64,000 nt of DNA from NCBI RefSeq assembly GCF_014633365.1, contig NC_068344.1:4787327-4851326 (forward strand). Direction: 5' to 3'. The notes under the pieces are model-generated. The model saw only the letters and a list, made by a program, of their open reading frames with translations, was not told the DNA's origin and did not search any database. This stretch comes from Diospyros lotus. Taxonomy: Eukaryota > Streptophyta > Magnoliopsida > Ericales > Ebenaceae. The translations under genes and the position numbers were made by a program. Positions 21,975 through 32,150 of this stretch are shown one piece after another. The first letter of the stretch is position 1. The number at the start of each line of letters is the position of its first letter.

Positions 21975-22117
21975 TGTTGAGTTGTATATAGAGATAATTA
22001 GCATTATGTCATGATTATGTCACGATATTTGTATATATATGTGTTCCATCTCTTAGTTTGATAATAAGAGAAATTCTTCAAACTCTCTCTCTTTCTCTCT
22101 CTCTCTAAATTCTCACA
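21975..22117 (+). repeat. Copia 3' LTR (inverted half)
   Basis: A 143 bp LTR, TGTTGAGTTG to TCTCACA, following the copia stop and an AAGGAGAG purine tract. It matches 25962-26083 in reverse complement apart from small indels and a longer TC microsatellite. The next five bases, ATGTG, pair with GTGTG beside the other LTR as a 5-bp target duplication in gypsy gag. Confidence 0.88.
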
Positions 22118-22799
22118 ATGTGCGCTATGCAGTTGGTACTCACTGAACAATATTTGGTGTCCAACTTCATTAGTGGATTGAGGGAAGAAGCACGACCCAT
22201 AGTAAAGATGATGATGCCTACATCAGTGAGGCAAGTGGCAGAAAAAGCTAGACTACAAGAGCTGACATTAGAAGCCATTTTTAAGAAGCATAATGTTCCC
22301 TACAAGCCGAGTGTATTAGTCAGGCAGTACAGGGAGTGCTAACTCTAGACTTTTACTTACAGGGCATACTCAAGAGGCAGCCAAAGCACCTTCCTATAAT
22401 AATGGTACTAAGGAGAATTTGATAGAGCAGAGGAGACCATTAGGTGTGGAAACAAATATAACCCTGACCATTAAGGTGAGGGCAAGGTGAAGAAGAAGAA
22501 GAAGAAGAAGAAGAAGAAGAAGAAGAAGAAGAGGATGTTTCCCATGAGGAAACAGGTGAGGGCAAGGTGATCATCGGGGAAGAATCATAGCTGCAGTCTA
22601 TACAGACTAAAGTGTTTGAAGGAAAATGATGAGGCAGCGGTGGAACAACCAGAAGTTGTGAACATTGCTACACTTCTACTACTCAAAGGGGAAAAGCAAA
22701 ACAATAAGAAGGAGAGGAGGCAACAAGTATTGAAGGTAGGGATTGGCTTAACCATAGCCTTCGCTGTCAATTCTTCAGGACAAGAATTGTTTGAAGAGG
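22118..22799 (+). mobile_element. Gypsy gag remainder and 3' end (inverted part of non-autonomous gypsy)
   Basis: Gag continues from the part at 26089 on the other strand: LTEQYLVSNFISGLREEARP at 22140-22200 and VRQVAEKARLQELTLEA near 22230. A (GAA)n tract follows at 22488-22532. The end at 22745-22799 looks like the last codons and purine-rich tract before a gypsy LTR. Protease, RT, RNase H and integrase are absent, so the element was a deletion derivative needing a helper. Confidence 0.72.
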
Positions 22800-22828
22800 T
22801 GGGGATATGATTGTAATTGGGGGAAAAT
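22800..22828 (+). repeat. 29-bp piece of gypsy LTR at inversion breakpoint
   Basis: TGGGGATATGATTGTAATTG and the following G/A run match, in reverse, the right end of the LTR at 27210-27549. This is the start of the 3' LTR whose remainder is at 19846-20180. Copia RT sequence begins directly at 22829. Confidence 0.8.
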
Positions 22829-25800
22829 GACTACTTTTGGGGTGAACACCCACTGGCAGCCAACGGGAGCCTTGCCAGGTGGTAAAGGCACCAAATCCCA
22901 AGTACCATTTGAATGTAAGGCTTCAATCTTATCGAACATAGCCCGACGCCAACCAGATGTGACGGGGCTTCACCTGTGGTTTTAGGAATAGAGACAGAGG
23001 AAAAACTTGAAACAAAGGCATTATAAGTAGGTGACAAATGGTAAAGGCACAACAAATTATAAAAATGGTGTGGATTACGAGTAGACCCTGTACTTTTACG
23101 GAGAGCAACAAGGAGGCTATCTGGCTCAGGATCCGTGGTAGGAGGAGCCATTAACGGAGAGAGTGAGTCAGGAGAATCCTGTTCTGGAGGAATGATGGCA
23201 CCGACAACGAGCTAAGGATGAGGTGATATGTAAGGAGTGGAGGATTCATGAAATGTGGACTTGAAGATAGTAAGGAGGGGGGGGGGGTCCACAGAGGAGG
23301 AGACAAGCGGAGCCGAAGAGGGTAGTGGAAGAGAAGAAAAAGGAATAGGTAATACTTGGTCAAGACTTGTGAATCGGGCTGAGCAACTGAGAAGAAAGAT
23401 TTTCGTTCAAAGAAAGTGACATCAACAGACATAAGATAGCGATTCAACTCAGTAGAGTAATACTTATAGTCTTTCTACAACTGGGAGTAGTCGAGAAAGA
23501 TACACTTGAGGGATTTGGCAGCAAGTTTATCTGTACAGGTGAAAAAGAATGCACAAAATAGATACATCCAAATACACGAACGGGGCCAAAATAAAGTGGT
23601 TGTGTGGGGAACAAAAGAGAATGAGAAATTTTGTCCTGTAACATTGAAGATGGCATGCAATTTAGCAGATAACATGTAGTAAGAACAGCATCTCTCTAAA
23701 ATTTAGTGGGAAGATTGGCATGTAAAAGTAGTGTCCGTGCAATTTCAATGAGATGCTGATTTTTTCGCTTAGCGACACCATTTTGTTGGGTGTGTAAGGA
23801 CAAAAAGATTGATGTAAGATGCCATTGGCAGTCATGAAAATAGTAAATTGAGAGGAAGAGTACCCAGGGGTATTATCACTATAAGAAAGCATGTATAGAA
23901 ACTCTAAATTGTGTTTTTATTTCAGCAGTAAATGTTTGAAATATAGAAAACAATTTAGACCAACTCTTCATGAGAAACAACCAAGTGTAACGAGAAAAGT
24001 CATCAATAAAAGTAACGAAATATGAAAAACAAAGAGTAGAAATTATTCGACTAGGGCCCCCAAACATTAGAGTGCACAAGGGAAAATGGAGCCTTAGCCC
24101 TAGTATGGGCATGGCTAGAAAAATAGCTATGAGCGTGTTTACCACACTAACATGACTCACAATTAAAAGTGGATAATGACAACAAACTAGGAACTAATTG
24201 CTTTAGTTTGGAAAGGCTAGGATGATCGAGATGAGAGTGGAAGAGGTCTAGGGAAGCCACGTTTGTGCAAGTGATTGACGAACTAGGCACAACTAGATAA
24301 TAGTGGCTCCATGAGTCACGTCCGATGCCAATCGTTCGCCCTGTACCCCAGTCCTTCACACAAATAGAAGTGGAAGTAAAGGTTATTGAACAGTCTAGCT
24401 CTCTAGTAAGCTGACTAACATAAAACAAATTAAAAGGGCTACGTGCGACATAAAGGACAAAATTTAAAGAGAAATAGGAGGTAGGAGAGGTTTTCCCTAT
24501 CCCTTTAACTGGCGTTTTTGTGCCATCTGCAAGGGTGATTGTTGGTAAATGTTCAGAAAAGGTAAGGGTAGAGAAAATATCCTTATTACCACACATGTGA
24601 TCGGTGACGCCAAAGTCCAAAATCCAAGGCCTAATAGAAGGGCTTTGAGTAACACAAGCCATGGGATTATTAGTAGACTACCGAGACACCTGGAATTTCA
24701 AGAAAGCCTCATAGTTAGTAGCAGGTAGGGTTACCGGTGGAGGGCTAAATGCTGGACTAGGGGCACTTTGTGCAATGTGAGCCGCCTGGGATGTCTGAGA
24801 TACAGGAGAGGCAGTTGGTTGACCATGCTTCTTGCAACACTTGTCTTCCTCATGCCTCTTCTTTTTGCAAAAGTTGCACTGAGGATAAGAGGGGCTACCG
24901 GGCTAGCCTTGATTACCGCCTGAAGTATGAGACACAAGAGTAGAGGCTGCGAGACGGGGTACCTGTAAAAGCACCAGTAGAGGAAGAATTGCCATGGCAT
25001 ATTAAGTAATCTTTTGTATGTATCTTTCATAGTAAGGTTAGTGAACCCAGTCAAGATCTAATGGCGGACAGGCTTAAACTTAGGCTTGAGACTGGATAAA
25101 GTAAGGACCATGAACAGTTTTTCCCGTTGAGAATCATGAGTGGCTTTGGAATCAAAATATGGAAGAAGAGCTTCAAATTCCTACAGTAGATGTTGAAACG
25201 GACTCACCATAGGTAGGGGTGGTGTTATTGAGGTCAGACATGGCGAGGGCTGCAAATTAGATCTGAAGCGGGATGGAAGGAGTAGCGAGTAGCGATAGAG
25301 GCTTGCTGGAGCACTGAGGAAGATGGACGGTGACGAGCGACAACCGATGATCGGTGACTGGCGGATGGAATTAGGGAGTTAAGTCCAATGGTGGTGATGG
25401 CATTGCGATCGGAGCACTAGAGAGAGAGATTCGGGCAAAAACGTCTCGACGCACAAATTTGATAGGCCGAGTGGTAGCGTGGTAGCGGCGACGGAGGTGG
25501 GGCTCCGAGGTTAGGTCGATCTGAGGCTGGCAGCGCAACGATGGTGGTGGCGCGAGCGTGAGACGAGCAATGGTTTAGATTTGGCAGATTTGATAGGCGG
25601 TGTGTGGTAGAGCGTGGCGGCGGTGACGGTGGTGGGGCTTTGGGGTTGGGTCAATCTGAAGCCGGCGATGCAACGACGGCAGTGGCACGAGTAGTCGGTG
25701 TTTGGAAAGTGGGTTGATGGATGGTGTGTGGCAACTAGGTAGAAAACGTCGATCGACACATGACGGCGCGTGAAGGCTCCAGCGACGATGAGTCTCTGGC

Positions 25801-25961
25801 TAGCCAATTTGATGACGGTGAACACTATGGTGGCAGTGGTGCTGACAAATGGTGGCCGGATAGTGGAGGTTCGACCTAGATAGGGGCGGCGAGATTTGGA
25901 GACCACTGGAGAAGATACACAGTGACGACTTAGGGTTTTCTTACCGATGGCTTTGATACAA
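22829..25961 (-). pseudogene. Copia gag, protease, integrase and RT N-terminus, - strand
   Basis: Read from 25961 downward: a primer-binding-like TTGTATCAAAGCC beside the LTR, a degraded gag with a zinc-knuckle remnant near 24850, protease WILDFGVTDHMCG near 24620, pre-integrase region near 24240, integrase (NVWGPSRII near 24060, FIDDFSRYTWLFLM near 23990), then RT start near 22880 ending in the CQWVFTPK segment. Frames shift many times. The rest of RT and RNase H lies inverted at 20181-21974. Confidence 0.82.
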
Positions 25962-26083
25962 TGTGAGAATTTAGAGAGAGAGAGAGTTTGAAGAATTTCT
26001 CTTATTATCAAACTAAGAGATGGAACACATATATATACAAATACCATGACATAATGCTAACTATCTCTATATACAACTCAACG
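25962..26083 (-). repeat. Copia 5' LTR, - strand
   Basis: A 122 bp LTR, the mate of 21975-22117 but in the opposite orientation. It starts (on the - strand) with CGTTGAG where the mate has TGTTGAG, and ends TCTCACA. The bases just outside, CACAC on + (GTGTG on -), form the target duplication with ATGTG at 22118. Confidence 0.87.
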
Positions 26084-27209
26084 CACACCATTGACCTCAA
26101 TTCCTCAAGCCAGCCTTAGTACTCCACTACGGTCCCTTCTTGCTACAATTTGTTGAATTCCTCTACTACATCCGCCATACTTTTCTCCCCAAAACGCTCA
26201 CATAACCCTTTAGCAAATTCTGTCCAATTTCCTTACATTCCCTCATCTTGAACCCACCCTTGATACCAAGAGTCTGCTATATCATTCAAGTAGGTCGCAA
26301 CCAAATTGATCTTTTGTTCTTTTGAAATTCGATAAAACTGAAAGAATCTCTCACATCTTCTTACCCACCACCTTGGCTTCTTCCCCTCAAACATAGGAAT
26401 CTCTAATCTTGGTGTAGGGGTATGGGTGTGATTAAAAGGTTGTGGATTCCTCACCTGGTTTTCTTGAATTGCAACCTGATCCACTTCTTCAAGAACCCCT
26501 TGCGTCCTTGAATGATTGCCTTGATGCAGCAAAATTGGATGATCGGCCTACCTTGGCGGGAATTCTGGTGACAATCAGAATTGGGGTAGGGAGGATAACA
26601 TGTTTAGCATACTATTGATCCTTTACCCTTGGCCATAACGCCTTGCTCCTCAATTGCGCTAGGCCTCGCAATTGCTTGTTCTTCCTTTTTTGCACCAGAG
26701 TAGTCGTTACCAGCTTCCTCCGACGCCTTCCTTGTTGCTTCCAACTCCTTTCTCGCTGCGGTGGTTCCATCGAGAATTCCCACTGCCGGATTAACTGGCT
26801 TTGCTTTCTCTTCGCCTTCAACTTCCGACCCCAAGAATCTTTGTAGTCACAGCCTCCCGTTCTGCTTTGCAGATTCAAGATCGCCTAAGCCTACGTCCAC
26901 TTCTTACCCAATCACCGACCACCGGTCAAAATTCACCTGAATTCTTGAATTTCACCATGCAATAACCCAAGAACATGGGTCCAGTAACCACCCAGCTTCA
27001 ACTGAGATCGCTTCTTGAACCTGCACCTACTTCGCATCTGTCTTCTGAAACTTGCTCCTTTGATCGCTTGCGACTACCACTTCCAAATTGGATCGAGAGC
27101 CATTGCCCGTGCTTGCCTACCCAAGCCCAAGCTCCTTGCTTTCGAATTTCAATCAAGACTACTTTCGACGATTACCCCACATCTGGTTTTTCTAGCTCTA
27201 ATACCAGTT
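26084..27209 (-). pseudogene. Gypsy gag N-terminal half and leader, - strand
   Basis: The - strand gag includes LEIPMFEGKKPRWWVRRCERFFQFYRI near 26405-26330 and VATYLNDIADSWYQGWVQ near 26300, then CERFGE and EEFNKL words near 26200-26140. It stops at the copia LTR in the word that continues at 22118. A leader and a primer-binding site (TGGTATTAGAGC on the - strand, about 27207-27192) lie between gag and LTR. Stops and shifts are present. Only short text identities link this gag to that at 59318, which is a relative. Confidence 0.78.
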
Positions 27210-27549
27210 TGTCAAGCCTCAGATTGTGGGCTGGACAATTGAAGGAATTTGATTGAATTCTAGAAAGAAGGATTGAATTTTAGGAAGAAAACAGATAGAA
27301 TGAGGTAGGAAGATGGAAGAACAAGAGAGAGAGAGAGAGAGATCGCATATGCATTCGATAATTTCTCCAATCTATCGTAAGTCTCTTTTAAAGAGCCTCT
27401 AGGCACATCACAACCAACTAACTACTTTAACAATCCTGCTAGTTATTTATACAAGATCTAGTTATTCCCGCCTAACCACTAAACTTCTTTAGTTAGCCCT
27501 AACAGCTTATACACCGTGGATTTCCCCCCCAATTACAATCATATCCCCA
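27210..27549 (-). repeat. 5' LTR of the non-autonomous gypsy element
   Basis: About 340 bp, from TGGGGATATG at 27549 to CTTGACA at 27210 on the - strand, followed by the primer-binding site. It is intact and serves as the reference for the broken 3' LTR (19846-20180 plus 22800-22828). The flanking duplication is poor (ATTTG versus GGTTG), so the exact outer ends are uncertain by one or two bases. Confidence 0.8.
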
Positions 27550-27788
27550 AGGTTGTGACAATTTGGTGCAAGTGGCTAAACTATGTTCGGCCCTTGAGTC
27601 TGTTGACTACAAGAGAAGGATGAATTAGATAGTGAAAGCAGGGATTGGTGAAGAAATAGTGGCCAGTTGTGATTTCTTGGGGACAATAAATCTTTTAAGG
27701 GGGAGGGAGTGAAAGCAGGGATTGGTGAAGAAACAGTGGCCAGTTGCTGTGATTTTTTGGGGACAAGAAATCTTTTAAGGGGGAGGGA
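27550..27788 (+). other. Right part of unidentified fragment and duplicated polypurine tract
   Basis: Begins with protein-like text NLVQVAKLCSALESVDYKRR that fits as the continuation of 19580-19845. It is followed by two tandem copies of a unit of about 78 bp (27631-27709 and 27710-27788), each ending in TTTTAAGGGGGAGGGA. That purine tract precedes an LTR, so the primer site for plus-strand synthesis is duplicated. Confidence 0.6.
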
Positions 27789-28109
27789 ATGTCACAGCCT
27801 AGATACATTAAGAAGTTATTTTTATTCAGTTGTTATTTAGAGTTATGCATTAGGAGTAGTTAGGTGTAGTGAAGTAGTGGAAGTAGCAATGACAACTTTT
27901 GTAACCACTATAAATAACTGTTGGATAGCTTTATATATAAAGTTACAACCCACAGTGCTGAGACATTAGAGTTTGAGGAATATCAGAATTCTAGTTTCTC
28001 CCTCATTTCTCCCTCATTTCTGTCAGTTTCTCCCACATTTCTTTCTATTTCTCCCTCTCTTTCCATTCTACCTTCAAAGAAATCTGTATTTAGGACTAGG
28101 GTCCTGACA
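27789..28109 (+). repeat. Gypsy-type LTR, + strand
   Basis: About 321 bp starting TGTCACAGCC and ending GTCCTGACA, preceded by the polypurine tract. A TATATATAAAG TATA-like stretch occurs near 27935. The 5' mate was not found in the window. The next MED25 exon begins about 200 bp further on. Confidence 0.7.
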
Positions 28110-28313
28110 CATGCCAATTGTTTCATGTCAGTTTATTGGTATTCCTATTTGAGACAATTACTGTTGTATCAGCGAGTACCGAAAAATTACTGATTATGAG
28201 GGTGAATGTCCCAGAACCCTAGGTGGGATCCTCCTTTGCCTGTAAAGAAATCTTACAGCTGCTTATTCTGCTCCCAGAATATTTTATTAACTTGATCATA
28301 TTTGTTATTTTAG

Positions 28314-28515
28314 GCAAAACAGAATCCTCGGGCAGCAGATCCACCTGTTGATAATGTTAAAAATCCTCTCGTTCTAATCTCAGAGAATTTCATGGAGGCT
28401 CGTGCTGCTCTGAGTCGCCTGGGAATGACCAATTTATCATCCAGTCAGAGTCCAGTTAAGATGGATATAACTTCAGCTCCTCAAGTTTCGGGGCCTCCAA
28501 CTTCTGTTCCACCAG
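28314..28515 (+). CDS. MED25: MED25 exon, end of vWA and start of linker
   Basis: The acceptor is TTTTAG at 28308-28313 and the donor GTTGTC at 28516. The exon has 202 bp and ends in phase 1. It encodes a variable opening, then the conserved NPLVLISENFMEARAALSR helix closing the vWA domain, then a Ser/Pro-rich stretch with SSSQSPVKMD that begins the flexible linker. The exon follows the largest cluster of nested copia and gypsy insertions, whose last LTR ends about 200 bp upstream. Confidence 0.93.
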
Positions 28516-29940
28516 GTTGTCTTCCTACCTTTTAACTTTTATACATTTATTTTCTTCTATTTGTCTATGCAATATTTACCAGCTCTTGATAATTCATTTT
28601 TCTACATGATCTTTTAAGTTCCTAGATTTCTGTTTTTTTTTTTTTTTTTTGGGCATAAAAAATAGTTGGCAGAAAATGCAGCAGTCAAATTCATGTGGCA
28701 GATAATTTCTTCACCTCTCAACTTGCATCCTTTAAGTGTTTTTCCATTTAATATAGCCTTATTCTGTTAACTGATTGGTTCATCCAATTGCAAGCGTGTT
28801 GTTGAGTTTGTATGTGTCATGTACTTTAGGAGACTGGATTTGATATCCACAGAACTGATTTTCTAATAGACCTGCTCAAAGTGGAAGAAAAAAAAAAAAG
28901 TGTTCAGTGAGGGGCATTGACAAATGGGAGGAAAGCACATTTTAAAATTTTTAGGGAGTGTTGATTTTTCTTGGGGCACAAGTTACTGAACTCCATTGTT
29001 CTTCTCTTGGAAGTTGTTTTTGGAATTTCTTGTGTCTTAAACCATTCAGGTTGGCTACAGAAATTCTGTGTGCATTTGTGTGTGTGCGCGTGACTGTGAA
29101 CAGAGATATATTATCTATTATCAATGACCACATGTGATATCCTTCTGAGGAATTCTTTTTTGTGATTGATGGTATGATTTCTCGAAAGAAAGTGCTATTT
29201 TACACAATTTCAAGGGTGGCAGGAGAAAAATGACATTTGAACCATGGAAAAGTATATCCTGGAGAAAATTCTTTCACTTGTGATGTACATATTACACATG
29301 AACTATAACCATGGACACTTCCTAGGAGTTGCTTTGCCGGTGTCGCCAGTGTGTGAGACACACACCCATGTAGTGTGCCTGACACTTTCTTAAAATTTGT
29401 TAAAAGAATATGGGAGGGGACACGCAGGACACTCTAGGACATGTGTGCCCTATGTGGATAATGTAATTGCATTTCTTTTTGGTTTTTTTCATGTTTTGAT
29501 TGCACAACTGTTCAGTGTTTATATCCTTCACGCTTCTATTATCTAGGTCTTTAAACGTTAAATAGATTGTAAGGGTTGAAGACAATTGGACTGTGAGTTG
29601 ATTGCTATTAGATTTAGATTCATCGGGAATTTTGATTTATGAATTTTAAATGCATATTTGTGAGTTGTAATATAGTTTTGGTACTTTATTATGCTTTTAA
29701 AGTATACAAATTATTTTATTAGTTAACGCATCTCAACCGCGTTGTCCTACTTTTTTGAAAAATATCATGTCGCCGTGTCCGCATTCAAGCTTCATGGCAC
29801 ATGAATTATCTACAGGGAGGACGTAGAATAAGTGGCTTTGGTTATGTTATGTAAATAGTTTCAAAATTTTTGCTAAGCACCAATATTGGCACTTATGCTT
29901 ATCAGTCAATGAGTTGTTACATTGTCCTTTCTTTTTTCAG
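28516..29940 (+). other. MED25 intron, 1.4 kb, largely ordinary
   Basis: Intron with poly-T (28634) and poly-A (28888) runs. A GTGTGTGAGACACAC-type stretch near 29350 and a GTGTCCGCATTC stretch near 29775 resemble a dispersed repeat also hinted at around 52840-52990, but no ends could be set. Nothing coding was found. Confidence 0.45.
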
Positions 29941-30008
29941 TGAATGTTTCTATTATGAACCGGCAACCAATATCGTCTGCAAACATTCCCCCTGCCACTG
30001 TGAAAGTT
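29941..30008 (+). CDS. MED25: MED25 exon, linker
   Basis: A 68 bp exon between TTTTTTCAG and GTAAGA. Its first two bases complete a Val codon begun in the previous exon, and it ends in phase 0. It encodes a short Pro/Ser/Asn-rich linker piece including MNRQPISSANIPPATVKV. The following intron is 130 bp. Confidence 0.9.
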
Positions 30009-30138
30009 GTAAGATTCATAATCTTCTATATATATATATATTTTTACTTTTTGCCTGCTGCTGAAAGATAAAGGTTGCTCCATCATGGGTTTCATAAGTT
30101 ATATTGTCTTAGAGCTCATTCGTGTAATCTCTGTTCAG

Positions 30139-30981
30139 GAGCCAACCACTGTCAGTTCCATAGTATCTGCTCCTTTTCCTCACATTCCATCTGCTCCACG
30201 GGCTGCTTCTCAAGGAGTTCCAACCTTGCAAACATCTTCACCCATATCTGCTTCTCAGGATATGATCTCTAGTAATGACAACATGCAAGATTTAAAGCCT
30301 ACAGTCAGTAGTATAGCCCAGTCCTTACGTACTGTGGGCCCTGCAGCTGCAAATGTGAGTATTCTGAATAATCTCTCTCAGGCACGAGTGATGAACAATG
30401 CAGCCTTAACAGGGGGAACTTCTATTGGACTTCAATCAATGGGAGGAAACCCCACTGCCATGCATATGTCAAACATGATATCAAGTGGAATGGCGTCTTC
30501 TATTCCTGCTGCACAAACTGTATTATCATCTGGGCAATCAGCTATCACATCAGTTCCTGGGTCTGGGACACTCACAGGAACTGCACAGGTTGCACAAAAC
30601 TCAGCTCCCGGTTCATTCGCTTCTGCTACTTCTAATCTATCTGGAACTTCAAACCTTGGCATGTCACCGCCATTGGGTAATCTTCAAGGAGGTGTTAGTA
30701 TGGGTCAATCAGTACCAGGCATGAGCCAAGGAAATCTTCAAGGAGCTCCATTGGTACAGAATGGAATTAGCATGAATCAGAACATGATGAATGGTCTTGG
30801 TCCATCTGGCATGTCAACTGGAACTGGCACAATGATTCCTACTCCAGGAATGACTCAACAAGTACAACCAGGAATGCAGTCTCTTGCTGTGAATAACAAT
30901 TCAGCTGATAATATGCCAATGTCCCAACAGACATCGAGTGGGTTGCAATCAGCACGGCCGAGTTATGTAAAAGTTTGGGAG
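30139..30981 (+). CDS. MED25: MED25 large central exon, linker and ACID entry
   Basis: The largest exon, 843 bp (281 codons, phase 0/0), between TGTTCAG and GTAAGA. It begins EPTTVSSIV and runs through a low-complexity Ser/Gly/Gln/Met/Asn-rich linker with repeated short pieces such as AMHMSNMISSGM, GNLQGG and GISMNQNMMNGLG. It ends with SYVKVWE, the start of the ACID domain that binds activators such as MYC2 and ERF factors. The linker composition is normal for plant MED25 and suggests intrinsic disorder. Long reverse-strand frames across it are artefacts of biased composition. Confidence 0.95.
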
Positions 30982-31279
30982 GTAAGACTACCACTTTCTG
31001 CAAATAATTAAAGTTTGTTTTTCTCTCTGCTGGTCACAATGCTTAAACAAATTACATATATCAAGCACTCAGTGCCCGACTGTATTTATTTGTTGAATTT
31101 TTGGACTGACTTCTTCTAATCGTGCTCCTGATTGGTAGTTCTTAGATGAAATACACTAACTCAGTCAGTTTAAAATTTTAATCTTTTGCAGTGCTGCATT
31201 GGCAAAATTGGTCTGAATCATTTCTCTAATTTTTTGCTATATAAACTATTTTGGGGATAGTTATACAGTGAAAATATTG

Positions 31280-31560
31280 TGTTGAGAGTAAAAATAATAA
31301 TATAAACGATAAGTAAACTCATTTTCTACTAGCTTAAGCTTTTAGATGAGACGGTAGTTAATAATTTAACATGGTATCAAAGTAGGTAAAAGATCATGAG
31401 TTCAAACTTAATTGCTAGCCCAATATTTTAATTAGTTACACGTGTTTGGACTAGTTATGCAGGGGATGTGTCAAGAGTAAAAATAGTAATATAAAAGATA
31501 AGTTAACTCTCTATCTACTAGTTTAAGTTGTTAGATGTGATGGTGGTTAACAATTTAACC
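31280..31560 (+). mobile_element. TRIM element, copy B (281 bp)
   Basis: Same family and orientation as 15942-16242. The 5' LTR is 31280-31371 (TGTTGAGAG...TTTAACA), the primer site TGGTATCAAAG at 31372, a short interior with CAATATTTTAATTA text shared with copy A, a degraded purine tract near 31461, and the 3' LTR 31469-31560. Flanks TATTG/AATTG differ at one base. The eroded purine tract and LTR ends suggest it is older than copy A. Confidence 0.82.
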
Positions 31561-32150
31561 AATTGGATATGTTTTTAGTATATGTACTTTACCATGCTTG
31601 GCAAGGAATTGCCAATTGTTTACATGGATAATTTTTTCCCAGATACTTTACATTTTGAATATTTGCTGAACTGGTATGGTCACTGTGAAGATTTCCTTTC
31701 TGTGAAGTGCAATTCTCTAATTGTAGTAGTTTTATTTCTGATAAATTGTTCCTGAAAAAGTTGATGGTATTAAAATATCAGCCGATAATTGATTTTGACC
31801 AGCGGACACCTATATAAATAACTAAGATGATCTCTTCATTTAGTGCTCCACGTTCTTGTCTATCTTTTATCTGAATATCATGCACCACTTCTAAATGACC
31901 AAGCTCTCTTATCATTTATAACCTTTCATTTACTCGAGAGTAACTGATTTTTCCTCTTTGGTAAGCATTAGCTACTTGTTTCCCTTCAGTTTTGATATGC
32001 TATGCCTCTACAAGTGTCCCCCAAAAGCTCACACTCTATGGGTTATAAAAGGCCACAGACTTATTTCTTATTTCTCTATGACACTTTTAGCCATTCAAGG
32101 TCTTAGATTGGTACTGGTGTAAGTTACAGTGTCTTCATCATCAAAGTTCT
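31561..32150 (+). other. MED25 intron without recognised feature
   Basis: AT-rich intron between the TRIM and a copia integrase fragment. I see nothing coding. Confidence 0.4.

Noticed and set aside
22488..22532. GAA repeat as a CRISPR-like or regulatory array
   Set aside because: A simple trinucleotide microsatellite inside degraded gypsy gag.
30432..30662. Reverse-strand and alternative-frame ORFs across the MED25 central exon
   Set aside because: Shadows of a low-complexity coding exon; the + frame has conserved MED25 words and correct splice borders.
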